A DNA stretch of 7,572 bases from Thermoplasmata archaeon. Its GTDB lineage: Archaea > Thermoplasmatota > Thermoplasmata > Thermoplasmatales > Thermoplasmataceae. Numbering within the stretch: the stretch's first letter is position 1; each line of letters starts with the position of its first letter. A program made the position numbers and the translations under genes. Location of the stretch: assembly GCA_021804185.1 (NCBI GenBank), contig JAJZKL010000036.1, positions 1 to 7,572 of the forward strand, given 5' to 3'. Under the pieces are notes generated by a model. That model made no database searches. It had not been told where the DNA came from and was given only the letters and a program-made list of their open reading frames with translations. Below are positions 1-6,155 of the stretch, piece after piece.

Positions 1-124
1 CGAGAACCTGGAATGATTAAATGCAACAACGTCACCGGGCTGAAACGCGTATCTTTTTCTTCTTATGGATGGTTTGAATCCCTTCCTGTTTGTCTGAAGA
101 GAACGGTTATTCCTTCTTCTCTGC
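1..124 (-). repeat. Inverted duplicate of an internal IscB segment
   Basis: The reverse complement of these bases is identical at every position to 2772-2895, which encodes about residues 378-419 of the IscB protein, the basic stretch after the third RuvC motif. The copy is cut by the window edge, so its full length is unknown. Its inner edge (124/125) lies at neither terminus of the IscB element; it begins abruptly in mid-gene and abuts aminopeptidase coding sequence. It therefore does not look like a clean transposon insertion. It could be a remnant of a second IscB copy, a small inversion-duplication, or an inverted chimera from amplification or assembly. Perfect identity argues for a very recent event or an artefact. 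Confidence 0.95.
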
Positions 125-338
125 TTTCCAGTTTAAAATCAGTCTCGATAGTCTCATCCGACCTGTTGATCCTGTAAGGGATTTCCTTTCCCGATATTTT
201 TATGCTGAGAATCTCAAGGTCAACTGAGTTCAGAATCAGCGATTCGTTGTCTCCTCCCATTTCTATATATTCAACGCCGGAAAATGTAAGATTCGCGAAA
301 TCTATGTCCAGATCCACCTGATATTTTTCGACATGCAT
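63..338 (-). pseudogene. M1 aminopeptidase N-terminus (tricorn-interacting-factor F2/F3-like), truncated by IscB-derived sequence
   Basis: The first about 71 residues (MHVEKYQVDLDIDF..., then an LTFSG...EYIE pattern) resemble the N-terminal beta domain of M1 zinc aminopeptidases, in particular the archaeal tricorn-interacting factors F2/F3, which trim peptides made by the proteasome and tricorn protease. From about residue 72 (base 124) onward the frame reads out-of-frame IscB DNA and stops at residue 91. Family members are usually near 780 residues, so the catalytic HEXXH region is absent. The ATG at 338 is supported by GGAGG on the minus strand (345-349), six bases upstream. The gene is divergent from sua5. 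Whether it is broken in the living cell or only at a chimeric contig end cannot be decided here. The family call is from recognition of a short N-terminus, so moderate. Confidence 0.6.
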
Positions 339-360
339 TCAGAGCCTCCAGATATACCGG

Positions 361-373
361 CTTTAATAAATTT
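361..373 (-). promoter_or_regulatory. Candidate TATA box for the aminopeptidase gene
   Basis: The minus strand reads aaatttattaaag, an AT-rich archaeal TATA-like stretch centred about 29 bases upstream of the ATG at 338. That spacing suits a near-leaderless transcript, yet a good GGAGG lies at 345-349, which a leaderless transcript would lack. A second AT-rich stretch (aaaatatc, 412-419) would leave the ribosome site in the mRNA. Either could be the promoter. Confidence 0.35.
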
Positions 374-474
374 GCTCAGAGCTTCAGGTTCCATGTACGA
401 ACGATAATGAGATATTTTCGCAGGAGTAACAGAATTTCAGGTTCATTTGCTGGCGCGTAGACTTTAGGAAACGG

Positions 475-487
475 TATTTAGTTTATT
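475..487 (+). promoter_or_regulatory. Candidate TATA box for sua5
   Basis: The AT-rich stretch tatttagtttatt is centred about 28 bases before the TTG start at 508, the usual archaeal distance from TATA box to transcription start. This suggests a nearly leaderless mRNA. The rest of the 169-base divergent spacer (339-507) shows no other clear element. Confidence 0.4.
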
Positions 488-507
488 CGCAATTACCGGA
501 AGATAAC

Positions 508-1608
508 TTGGAAAGGCGTGCAAAAATTGTGAAAACCGATCAGAATTCACCTTCTGCTGAATACCTGGAGGAAGCTGCGGAGATCATCAGATCAGGAGGA
601 CTGGTAGTCTTTCCCACGGAAACCGTATACGGCCTCGGGGCCAGCGCTTTTTCTTCAGAGGCCTGCTTGAAGATATTTCAGGCAAAAAACAGACCCCCTG
701 ACAATCCCCTGATAGTTCACGTTTCTTCATTCGAGATGCTGTTTGATGTTGTTGATTGCGTCCCTGCCGATCTCATTCAAAAACTCAGGCAGGTGTGGCC
801 CGGACCGGTCACAATCCTTTTTAACCGTTCTTCCAGGATTTCAGATACTGTTACAGGAGGATCGGGAAGAGTTGCTGTAAGAATGCCGGATAACGTACTG
901 GCTCTTTCGCTTATTGACAGATCCGGGGTTCCCATTGCGGCTCCCAGTGCCAATATTTCCACCAGACCCAGCATATCGGATTCCAGGTATGCAATTGAGG
1001 AGCTCGGGGATCGCGTTGATTATATTTTTGACTGCGGACCTACAATACTGGGAATAGAATCAACAATAATAGACGCGTCCGGAGACATCCCGGTTCTTCT
1101 CAGAGCCGGATCCAAAAGTGTGGAAGAACTGAGAAAAATATTTGGGGATATACAGGTTACTGACGTAAGCAGAGGACTTGTGGAAAGTCCTGTTGCCATC
1201 ACTCCAGGCATGAAATACAGGCATTACGCACCGAAAAAGACCCTCATTCTTGCCAACAGCAGGGAAACTTTCGTTGCACTATCTGCTGAAGAAAGATTCA
1301 AAGATACAGTGACACTAATCGGAAGCTCCGAGGCATGCGAGATGGCAAAGATACCATGCATATCTCTCGGCAGTGAGGATGAACTTCAGGAGGTTGCCTC
1401 ATCGATCTTCTCCAGCTTCAGGGAACTGGAAAAAACAGGCAGCAGGATAGGGATCATAATGCCTTTCCCGGAAAAAGGGCTGGGACTTGCCATAATGAAC
1501 CGAATCAGGAAAGCTTCAAGCGGCATTATTGAGAATGTATCCGAACTGCAGAATCTAATTGGTCAACTACCCCTCCCTGACGGAAGGGGCTTGTTCCGTG
1601 AGGAATAA
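508..1608 (+). CDS. sua5: Sua5 threonylcarbamoyl-AMP synthase, C-terminus supplied by the IscB element
   Basis: Sua5 makes threonylcarbamoyl-AMP from threonine, bicarbonate and ATP, the first step of the t6A37 modification of ANN-decoding tRNAs in the cytoplasm. The YrdC domain spans about residues 16-205, with GGLVVFPTETVYGLGA (30-45), the K60/R62 substrate motif (KNRPPDNP) and PSAN (146-149). The typical linker TPGMKYRHYAP (232-242) leads to the Sua5 C-terminal domain, which ends near GLGLAIMNRIRKASS (324-338). The 366-residue length is slightly long for the family. About residues 352-366 and the stop codon are encoded by the left end of the inserted IscB element, so they are acquired. A TTG start is used; a GTG at 529 is an alternative. 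The core domains are complete, so activity is expected. Confidence 0.93.
   Translation: MERRAKIVKTDQNSPSAEYLEEAAEIIRSGGLVVFPTETVYGLGASAFSSEACLKIFQAKNRPPDNPLIVHVSSFEMLFDVVDCVPADLIQKLRQVWPGPVTILFNRSSRISDTVTGGSGRVAVRMPDNVLALSLIDRSGVPIAAPSANISTRPSISDSRYAIEELGDRVDYIFDCGPTILGIESTIIDASGDIPVLLRAGSKSVEELRKIFGDIQVTDVSRGLVESPVAITPGMKYRHYAPKKTLILANSRETFVALSAEERFKDTVTLIGSSEACEMAKIPCISLGSEDELQEVASSIFSSFRELEKTGSRIGIIMPFPEKGLGLAIMNRIRKASSGIIENVSELQNLIGQLPLPDGRGLFREE
1546..1561 (+). other. Presumed guide segment of the IscB omega-RNA (sua5 3' end)
   Basis: In IscB loci the guide lies at the 5' end of the omega-RNA and comes from the host sequence flanking the element's left end. Here the scaffold appears to start at about 1562, so the last true sua5 codons (ctgcagaatctaattg) would be the guide. 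This would direct the nuclease to the uninterrupted sua5 3' end, consistent with the known role of IscB/TnpB in retaining elements at their donor site. The exact edge and the 16-base length are inferred. Confidence 0.4.
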
Positions 1609-1840
1609 CGCAAGAGTTGATTAGGGGGCTTTAAAAACATGACAGAAAGCATGAAAGAAAAGCAGAAGTTAGATCGGAGAGATACATGCACACCTGCGGA
1701 TGCTCCACAAGTCCGCAGCAACTGTGATCATGCATTAAACAATCCGGAAACGGATAGTGTGCATGACTTAAAAACCCCTTCTAACAACCCCGATGTGGAC
1801 CAACCCGGCATGAGGGGACGGGACCTGAGGGTCCCCGTCA
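1562..1840 (+). ncRNA. Presumed IscB omega-RNA scaffold
   Basis: Dense, consistent base pairing is visible directly upstream of the conserved IscB start. A closing stem pairs tcaact (1563-1568) with agttga (1615-1620). It encloses hairpin A (arms 1570-1577 and 1582-1589, loop TGAC, one C-A mismatch) and hairpin B (ttcc 1594-1597 with ggaa 1602-1605 capped by the GNRA loop GTGA, plus cttg 1590-1593 with caag 1611-1614). Downstream are a 7-bp perfect stem (1694-1700/1712-1718), a 7-bp stem (1728-1734/1760-1766) enclosing atccg-GAAA-cggat (1742-1755), and a 9-bp stem with one bulged C (1817-1825/1830-1839, loop TGAG). A possible long-range pairing is agggg (1623-1627) with cccct (1775-1779). Position fits the established IscB arrangement, with the RNA 5' of the ORF. 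No sequence match was tested and the 3' limit is approximate. Confidence 0.72.
1570..1589 (+). repeat. Left-end subterminal hairpin of the IscB element
   Basis: Arms cccctccc and ggaagggg flank the loop TGAC; seven of eight pairs are Watson-Crick, with one C-A mismatch. It is both a candidate transposase-recognition hairpin and the first helix of the presumed omega-RNA, and it also encodes about Sua5 residues 355-361 (PLPDGRG). Confidence 0.65.
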
Positions 1841-3066
1841 TAAACATGCGCAACCAGCCATTGATGCCGACATCACCGGGAAAAGCGAGAAGACTCCTGA
1901 AATCTGGAAAAGCAAGGGTGATCAGTTCAAATCCCTTCACCATTCAGCTGCTGTATGCGACCGGTGAGACGAAACAACCGGTAACGTTGGGAATAGATGC
2001 GGGATACAAACACATTGGATTTTCCGCCGTAACTGAAAAGGTAGAACTGATCTCGGGTGAAGCGAACATAAGAACGGACATACCAAAGAAGAACCTGGAA
2101 AAGGCTATGCATCGCAGGAACAGGAGAAACAAATTATGGTACAGACAGCCAAGGTGGCTTAATCGTGGAAACAAAAAGGAAGGGTGGTTTGCACCCAGCA
2201 TCGATCACAAACTCCAGACACACATCAGGATCATTGAGAAGCTGAAGAGGATCCTTCCAATATCCAGGACTATCATCGAGGTTTCCTCATTTGATACCCA
2301 GAAAATGAGAAATCCCGAGATTTCAGGAATAGAATACCAGCAGGGTGATCTCCAGGGATATGAGATCAGGGAATACCTGCTGGAGAAGTTCCATAGAAAG
2401 TGCGTCTTTTGCGGCAAGACCAATGTGCCGCTTGAAATAGAGCACCTCTCACCTAAATCCAGGGGCGGTCCTGACACGGTCGATAACCTTGCGATCTCCT
2501 GCCATGAATGCAACCAGAAAAAAAACAACCTCACAGCAGAAGAATTTGGGTTTCCGGAAGTACGGGGGAAATCGCTGAAACCGTTGAAGGATGCCGCTTT
2601 CATGAATATCGTGAGATGGAAGATCACACAACTCACCGGATCAGATTACACATTCGGATACATCACAAAGAAGACCCGCATTTCCATGGGCATGGAAAAG
2701 AGCCATGCGAACGACGCGTTTGTCATAGCCGGAGGGGCGAATCAGGTCAGAACGCTGCAGCACATGGTTACGCAGAGAAGAAGGAATAACCGTTCTCTTC
2801 AGACAAACAGGAAGGGATTCAAACCATCCATAAGAAGAAAAAGATACGCGTTTCAGCCCGGTGACGTTGTTGCATTTAATCATTCCAGGTTCTCGGTGGT
2901 TGGAGTGCACGGTTATGGAAAATATGTAATAATAAGAAAAGGCGATCAGAAGATGGATGTTAATGTAAAAAAAGTAAAGTTGGTAAAATATGGGAAGGGA
3001 ATACAATTTGCACCCCAATTCCTCCCCACGCTTGCGCATGGGGTCTCCTTGTGGATAGTTAGATGA
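1639..3066 (+). CDS. iscB: IscB RNA-guided nuclease (RuvC-HNH), Cas9-ancestor family
   Basis: IscB proteins are omega-RNA-guided DNA nucleases encoded in IS200/IS605-like elements and are the presumed ancestors of Cas9. In order: PLMP domain ([21 protein letters not shown], about 72-92); RuvC-I GIDAG with D120; arginine-rich bridge helix (about 155-176, RRNRRNK...); RuvC-II IEVSS with E214; HNH domain (about 251-305) with zinc ligands C255/C258 and C288/C291, H269 in [12 protein letters not shown], and N283/N292; Ruv[17 protein letters not shown] with H356 and D359; and a basic C-terminal region (378-475) likely involved in RNA and target-adjacent-motif contacts. All catalytic residues are present. 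The open frame reaches back to 1639, but codons 1-57 lie in the structured RNA. ATG at 1810 (M58, about 418 residues) fits the family best; M70 at 1846 is another option. The C-terminal residues 462-471 are encoded by the right-end hairpin, and the stop overlaps an ATG at 3063. Confidence 0.93.
   Translation: MTESMKEKQKLDRRDTCTPADAPQVRSNCDHALNNPETDSVHDLKTPSNNPDVDQPGMRGRDLRVPVINMRNQPLMPTSPGKARRLLKSGKARVISSNPFTIQLLYATGETKQPVTLGIDAGYKHIGFSAVTEKVELISGEANIRTDIPKKNLEKAMHRRNRRNKLWYRQPRWLNRGNKKEGWFAPSIDHKLQTHIRIIEKLKRILPISRTIIEVSSFDTQKMRNPEISGIEYQQGDLQGYEIREYLLEKFHRKCVFCGKTNVPLEIEHLSPKSRGGPDTVDNLAISCHECNQKKNNLTAEEFGFPEVRGKSLKPLKDAAFMNIVRWKITQLTGSDYTFGYITKKTRISMGMEKSHANDAFVIAGGANQVRTLQHMVTQRRRNNRSLQTNRKGFKPSIRRKRYAFQPGDVVAFNHSRFSVVGVHGYGKYVIIRKGDQKMDVNVKKVKLVKYGKGIQFAPQFLPTLAHGVSLWIVR
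3024..3043 (+). repeat. Right-end palindrome of the IscB element
   Basis: Arms ccccacgc and gcatgggg flank the loop TTGC with one C-A mismatch at the sixth pair, matching the left-end hairpin in length and geometry. It lies inside the last iscB codons (around PTLAHGV) and could also form in the transcript as a weak processing or termination structure. The flanks (aattcctc before, tctccttg after) look to me like IS200/IS605 right ends; that part is from memory. Confidence 0.6.
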
Positions 3067-3067
3067 A

Positions 3068-3075
3068 TTTTAATA
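3068..3075 (+). promoter_or_regulatory. Candidate TATA box for purEK
   Basis: ttttaata is centred 24 bases before the ATG at 3096, the distance expected for a leaderless archaeal transcript. It lies only a few bases past the iscB stop, so the element inserted just upstream of the promoter without destroying it, though iscB read-through could add to purEK expression. Confidence 0.5.
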
Positions 3076-3095
3076 CGTTCACAATTTACTCAATC

Positions 3096-3569
3096 ATGCC
3101 ACTGGTCGGAATCATCATGGGAAGCAAAAGCGACTTCGAACATATGAAGGATGCAATCGATACACTTAAAGAATTCAGCATAGATTTTGAATACAGGGTA
3201 GTATCCGCGCACAGAACGCCTGACCTCATGTATGAATATGCAAAAAATGCCCAGGGCAGGGGAATTGAAGTTATTATTGCTGCAGCCGGCGGGGCAGCTC
3301 ATCTTCCAGGAATGACTGCTTCGATGACTGTGCTTCCGGTGATTGGCGTCCCGATTCCTACCAGGAATCTGAACGGTCTGGATTCGCTGCTGTCAATTGT
3401 GCAGATGCCTCCCGGCATCCCCGTTGCAACGGTTGCAATAGGAAACTCGAAGAATGCGGCACTCCTTGCTGCGAGGATACTCAGCCTGAAACACCCGGAA
3501 ATTATGAAAAAAGTCAGTGAATATGCCAGAGACCAGACGAATAGAATCCTGGGTGAAAAACTGGAATGA
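3096..3569 (+). CDS. purE: PurE, N5-carboxyaminoimidazole ribonucleotide mutase (class I)
   Basis: Converts N5-CAIR to CAIR in de novo purine synthesis, partnered by PurK. From the chosen start the protein has 157 residues, usual for the family. It shows the phosphate-binding MGSKSD near the N-terminus, SAHRTPD, the GGAAHLPGM active-site loop and the C-terminal [12 protein letters not shown] segment. The frame is open from an ATG at 3063, but that would add 11 residues (MNFNTF...) translated from the TATA region and overlapping the iscB stop; class I PurE normally begins a few residues before GSKSD, so 3096 is preferred. The presence of PurK next door supports the mutase class rather than the CO2-dependent class II enzyme. 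The last bases overlap the purK start (ATGA), indicating translational coupling. Confidence 0.95.
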   Translation: MPLVGIIMGSKSDFEHMKDAIDTLKEFSIDFEYRVVSAHRTPDLMYEYAKNAQGRGIEVIIAAAGGAAHLPGMTASMTVLPVIGVPIPTRNLNGLDSLLSIVQMPPGIPVATVAIGNSKNAALLAARILSLKHPEIMKKVSEYARDQTNRILGEKLE

Positions 3570-4645
3570 ACGTGGGCATCGCAGGATCCGGACAGCTTGG
3601 CTACATGATGATTCTCGAATCCAGAAAACTTGGCATAAGCTTCAATGTTATAGGCCAGGATCTTGACGGACCTGCATCGCGGATAGCCGATAGATCATAC
3701 ATTTACGAAGATTACAAGGAATTTGTTGACCGTAGCGACGTGGTTACCTATGAGTTTGAACACGTTGACGGAAGAGTCCTTGATTATGCCGAAAGTGAGG
3801 GTAAGCTGAAACCCGGAATATTTCCTGTAAAGCTGAAAAGGGACCGGTCATTGGAGAAAGATTTCCTGCATTCGAAAGATCTGCCCGTGGCAGAATACAA
3901 GATCGCGATGAGCGCCGTCGAAGCACTGGAAATTGCGGAAAATTTCGGAGATTGCGTCATAAAGTCAGTTTCCGGAGGATATGACGGCAAGGGCCAGTAT
4001 TTCGTGAAAGGAGGAAATGTACCTTCAAGCATTCCGGACGGGAAGTACGTCGTTGAAAGATTTATAAAATTCCAGTATGAGGCATCAGTTATAGCTTCAC
4101 GTTCCCTAGATGGAGCAATCCGTATGCACAAACCGTCATTTAACTTCAACCGTAAGGGAATACTGTTCTACAATGCTGCTCCGGTTTCTGACAATGGCAT
4201 GAATGATGCTGTAAGGCGCCTGCTTGTTGAGTTGGATTATGTCGGCGTATTAGGCGTGGAATTTTTCATCGCTGACGGTAAAACGATAATAAACGAATTT
4301 GCCCCAAGAGTCCATAATACAGGTCACCACACCCTGATGGGTTCTTCAATTTCACAATTTGAACAGCATATTCGGGCAATATGTGGTTATGAAATTCCGG
4401 ATCCTGTTCTTTACAGGCCGAGCGGTATCCTGAACCTGATCGGCGTGAACCCCGACAGAAAGACTGTTGAAGATATACTCCGACTTCCGGAAACACAATT
4501 TTACTGGTACGGCAAGAACGGTATCCGGAGAGGGAGAAAAGCCGGACACATAAATGTCACAGCAGAAACCGTTGAAGAGGTACATTCAAAGATAAAAAAA
4601 CTTACGGAAATAGTGTATGGAAACGCCCCGGATGAATTCCTCTAA
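3566..4645 (+). CDS. purK: PurK, N5-carboxyaminoimidazole ribonucleotide synthetase
   Basis: ATP-grasp ligase that carboxylates AIR with bicarbonate and ATP to N5-CAIR, the substrate of PurE. Features in order: N-terminal preATP-grasp fold with GSGQLG (7-12); YEFEHV (62-67); the flexible ATP-binding loop GGYDGKGQ (137-144); VERF (163-166) at the adenine site; and the metal and substrate segment [14 protein letters not shown] (243-256). A C-terminal small domain follows, including GRKAGH (323-328). At 359 residues it has normal length. It overlaps purE by four bases, so the two form one operon. Its stop codon directly abuts the stop of the convergent regulator gene. Confidence 0.95.
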   Translation: MNVGIAGSGQLGYMMILESRKLGISFNVIGQDLDGPASRIADRSYIYEDYKEFVDRSDVVTYEFEHVDGRVLDYAESEGKLKPGIFPVKLKRDRSLEKDFLHSKDLPVAEYKIAMSAVEALEIAENFGDCVIKSVSGGYDGKGQYFVKGGNVPSSIPDGKYVVERFIKFQYEASVIASRSLDGAIRMHKPSFNFNRKGILFYNAAPVSDNGMNDAVRRLLVELDYVGVLGVEFFIADGKTIINEFAPRVHNTGHHTLMGSSISQFEQHIRAICGYEIPDPVLYRPSGILNLIGVNPDRKTVEDILRLPETQFYWYGKNGIRRGRKAGHINVTAETVEEVHSKIKKLTEIVYGNAPDEFL

Positions 4646-4653
4646 TCAGAGGA
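4638..4653. terminator. Short palindrome holding both convergent stop codons
   Basis: tcctct (4638-4643) pairs perfectly with agagga (4648-4653) around the loop AATC. The purK stop (4643-4645) and the stop of the convergent gene (4646-4648) both lie in it. With no bases between the genes, it could act as a small two-way end structure, but there is no T-run on either side and archaeal termination usually relies on T-tracts, so this is weak. Confidence 0.25.
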
Positions 4654-5161
4654 TGACAACCGCTTCCACACCCGGAACGGCTTTCATTTCCTCCAGGAGT
4701 CTCCCCGGAATGGGGCTTTCAGTGACTATTGTGGCCTTGGGGTTGTCGACCAGTTCCGGATCATCTACGATAACCTGTCTTATGCTGATGTTCTCCCTTG
4801 AAATTATCTGGGATACTCCGGATATAATGCCGGGCTTTGAAGCAGACGTAGCCACTATCTGAAGAACTCCGAGTCCCAATCTGGTACTGACTTTTCCGAA
4901 ATCAGGAACAGGTTCGAGTTCAGCGAAGAATCTTGAAAGTTCAGGATCAATGATTATTTTTCCAAGAATATCGAGGACCGCACGCCTGTCAACGTCGAGT
5001 GCAACGGCGATCGATGATGCCTTTACTTCGATATCGCTGCAGTAAACCCTGGGATTGCCTTCGTTGTCCTTTTTCACCGATAACCCGACGGAGATGAATT
5101 TCTTCAGAACCTTCATCTGCGACGGGTATTTCCTGAAATTTTCCTTAATATAGCTCCACAT
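4646..5161 (-). CDS. ACT-domain regulator (COG2150-like predicted regulator of amino-acid metabolism)
   Basis: A 171-residue protein with an N-terminal winged-helix-like part (about 11-70; a possible helix-turn-helix at 43-66, VKASSIAVALDVDRRAV) and a C-terminal ACT domain (about 97-171, LQIVATSASKPGIISGVSQI..., then VPGVEAVVIL). ACT domains bind amino acids or other small ligands. This arrangement matches an archaeal family annotated as a predicted regulator of amino-acid metabolism, whose ligand and targets are not established. It is the last gene of the minus-strand gap-radA operon, 19 bases after radA, with aggttg 4-9 bases before its ATG. DNA binding is inferred from the fold pattern only. 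Confidence 0.8.
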   Translation of the reverse strand: MWSYIKENFRKYPSQMKVLKKFISVGLSVKKDNEGNPRVYCSDIEVKASSIAVALDVDRRAVLDILGKIIIDPELSRFFAELEPVPDFGKVSTRLGLGVLQIVATSASKPGIISGVSQIISRENISIRQVIVDDPELVDNPKATIVTESPIPGRLLEEMKAVPGVEAVVIL

Positions 5162-5180
5162 CTTTCAACCTGCTGGCGCA

Positions 5181-6155
5181 TCAGACTCCGTCGGTTATTC
5201 CGTCTTCTGAAACCTGGATAACGGTCTCTCCTTCCGGGAGATACGGTGAGTCGATGAGTCTTGCTATTCTCTTTCCGCCCTTGCTCTTCCTGAGATAAAT
5301 CCTGAAGGTTGCGGTATGGCCGACGATATTTCCTCCTATTGGTGCCGTGGGGTCACCGAAGAAAACGTCCGGGCGCGCGGAAACCTGGTTTGTCACAGCT
5401 ATGACTGCATTGTAGATGGTTGAGAACTTGAGGAGTTCATGCATGTGCCTGTTGAGCAGCTGCTGCCTTTCCGACAGGGCACCCCTTCCCATGTATTCTG
5501 AACGGAAATGAGATGTCAGTGAGTCCACGATTAGCAGCCTGATTGGAAATTCCTTGGCCAGTTCCGACGCTCTTTCCGCCAGCAAAATCTGGTGATGGGA
5601 GTTGTATGCTCTCGCCACATGTATCCTTTTCAGGACAACATCGGGATCAAGGCCTTTTGCTTTTGACATCTGTATAATCCTCTCCGGCCTGAAAGTATTC
5701 TCAGTATCTATTATCAGGACGTCGCAATCAAAACCGCCGGTCTCCGGGGGCATGGTGGCGTTTACTGCGACCTGGTGCATAATCTGGGTTTTCCCTGAGC
5801 CGAATTCTCCAAAAAATTCTGTTATGGACTGAGTCTCAAATCCACCTCCAAGAAGATTGTCCAGATTCTTGCTACCGCTTGTAAGCTTGGATACCCCTTT
5901 CCTCCTCTCAAGTATCTCCTCTCCAGTCTCAAAGTTACCTATATCGGCAGATTTCCTCGCTGCCGCTATGATCTTTGTAGCCGAACCTTCCGCTATTCCG
6001 GCAACATCTGACAGAGCCTTGGGGGATGCAACGGCAATGGTCATTATGTCGTCATAACCATTTTCCCTGAGCTTTTCGGCAGTTGCTTCTCCGACTCCCG
6101 GTAAATCTTCAATAGTCATTTTCTTCTCTTCTTTTTCTACAGTTTTACCTGCCAT
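5181..6155 (-). CDS. radA: RadA DNA repair and recombination protein
   Basis: Archaeal RecA/Rad51-family recombinase that forms ATP-dependent filaments on single-stranded DNA and catalyses strand exchange. The N-terminal domain (about 15-67) has helix-hairpin-helix motifs ([19 protein letters not shown]). Next comes a linker with FETGEE (75-80), whose phenylalanine fits the inter-subunit polymerisation contact. The ATPase core has Walker A GEFGSGKT (116-123), Walker B LLIVDS (207-212), FRSEYMGRG (217-225) and the DNA-binding loop region [20 protein letters not shown] (246-265). The 324-residue length is normal and no intein is present. The ATG overlaps the gap stop (TAATG), with aaggtg shortly upstream. 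M13 is an alternative start, because the first 12 residues are lysine/glutamate-rich and less conserved. Confidence 0.97.
   Translation of the reverse strand: MAGKTVEKEEKKMTIEDLPGVGEATAEKLRENGYDDIMTIAVASPKALSDVAGIAEGSATKIIAAARKSADIGNFETGEEILERRKGVSKLTSGSKNLDNLLGGGFETQSITEFFGEFGSGKTQIMHQVAVNATMPPETGGFDCDVLIIDTENTFRPERIIQMSKAKGLDPDVVLKRIHVARAYNSHHQILLAERASELAKEFPIRLLIVDSLTSHFRSEYMGRGALSERQQLLNRHMHELLKFSTIYNAVIAVTNQVSARPDVFFGDPTAPIGGNIVGHTATFRIYLRKSKGGKRIARLIDSPYLPEGETVIQVSEDGITDGV

Larger units (their letters stand above)
1562..3055 (+). mobile_element. IscB-type IS200/IS605-like element lacking TnpA
   Basis: The element comprises the structured left end and omega-RNA, the iscB gene, and a right-end palindrome. 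The 20-base subterminal hairpins at the left (1570-1589) and right (3024-3043) share one design: CCCC...GGGG ends, an 8-bp stem with a C-A mismatch at the sixth pair, and a 4-base loop. That is what a Y1 transposase of the IS200/IS605 group would recognise. The left limit is set by the start of the scaffold and the loss of Sua5 similarity, the right limit by the end of the palindrome and the purE promoter; both are good to about 10 bases. No transposase gene is present, so movement would need TnpA in trans. No target-site duplication is expected for this group. Confidence 0.7.

Noticed and set aside
339..507. tRNA or small RNA gene in the divergent spacer
   Set aside because: No cloverleaf or strong stem is visible; the AT-rich patches are adequately explained as promoters.
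1562..1840. CRISPR array or tracrRNA
   Set aside because: No direct repeats with regular spacers are present; the paired segments form single nested hairpins.
2508..2789. Plus-strand 93-codon frame inside iscB
   Set aside because: It lies wholly within the HNH to RuvC-III coding region in another frame and its product (many H, E, R) resembles no family I know.
2641..3039. Long minus-strand open frame (132 codons) antisense to iscB
   Set aside because: It is a shadow of the iscB coding frame with low-complexity, non-conserved translation. Part of it recurs at the left edge only because that edge is an inverted copy of the same DNA.
1639..3066. IsrB or TnpB identity for the element nuclease
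   Set aside because: IsrB lacks the HNH domain, which is clearly present here with its zinc cysteines. TnpB lacks the PLMP domain and has its RNA at the 3' end.
3063..3095. ATG at 3063 as the purE start
   Set aside because: It overlaps the iscB stop, its codons cover the likely TATA box, and the added residues have no counterpart in class I PurE.
3784..4149. Minus-strand 121-codon frame opposite purK
   Set aside because: The plus-strand frame has clear ATP-grasp motifs throughout; the antisense product has none.
5181..6155. Intein or frameshift in radA
   Set aside because: The Walker A region and all later motifs are contiguous in one frame at normal family length.
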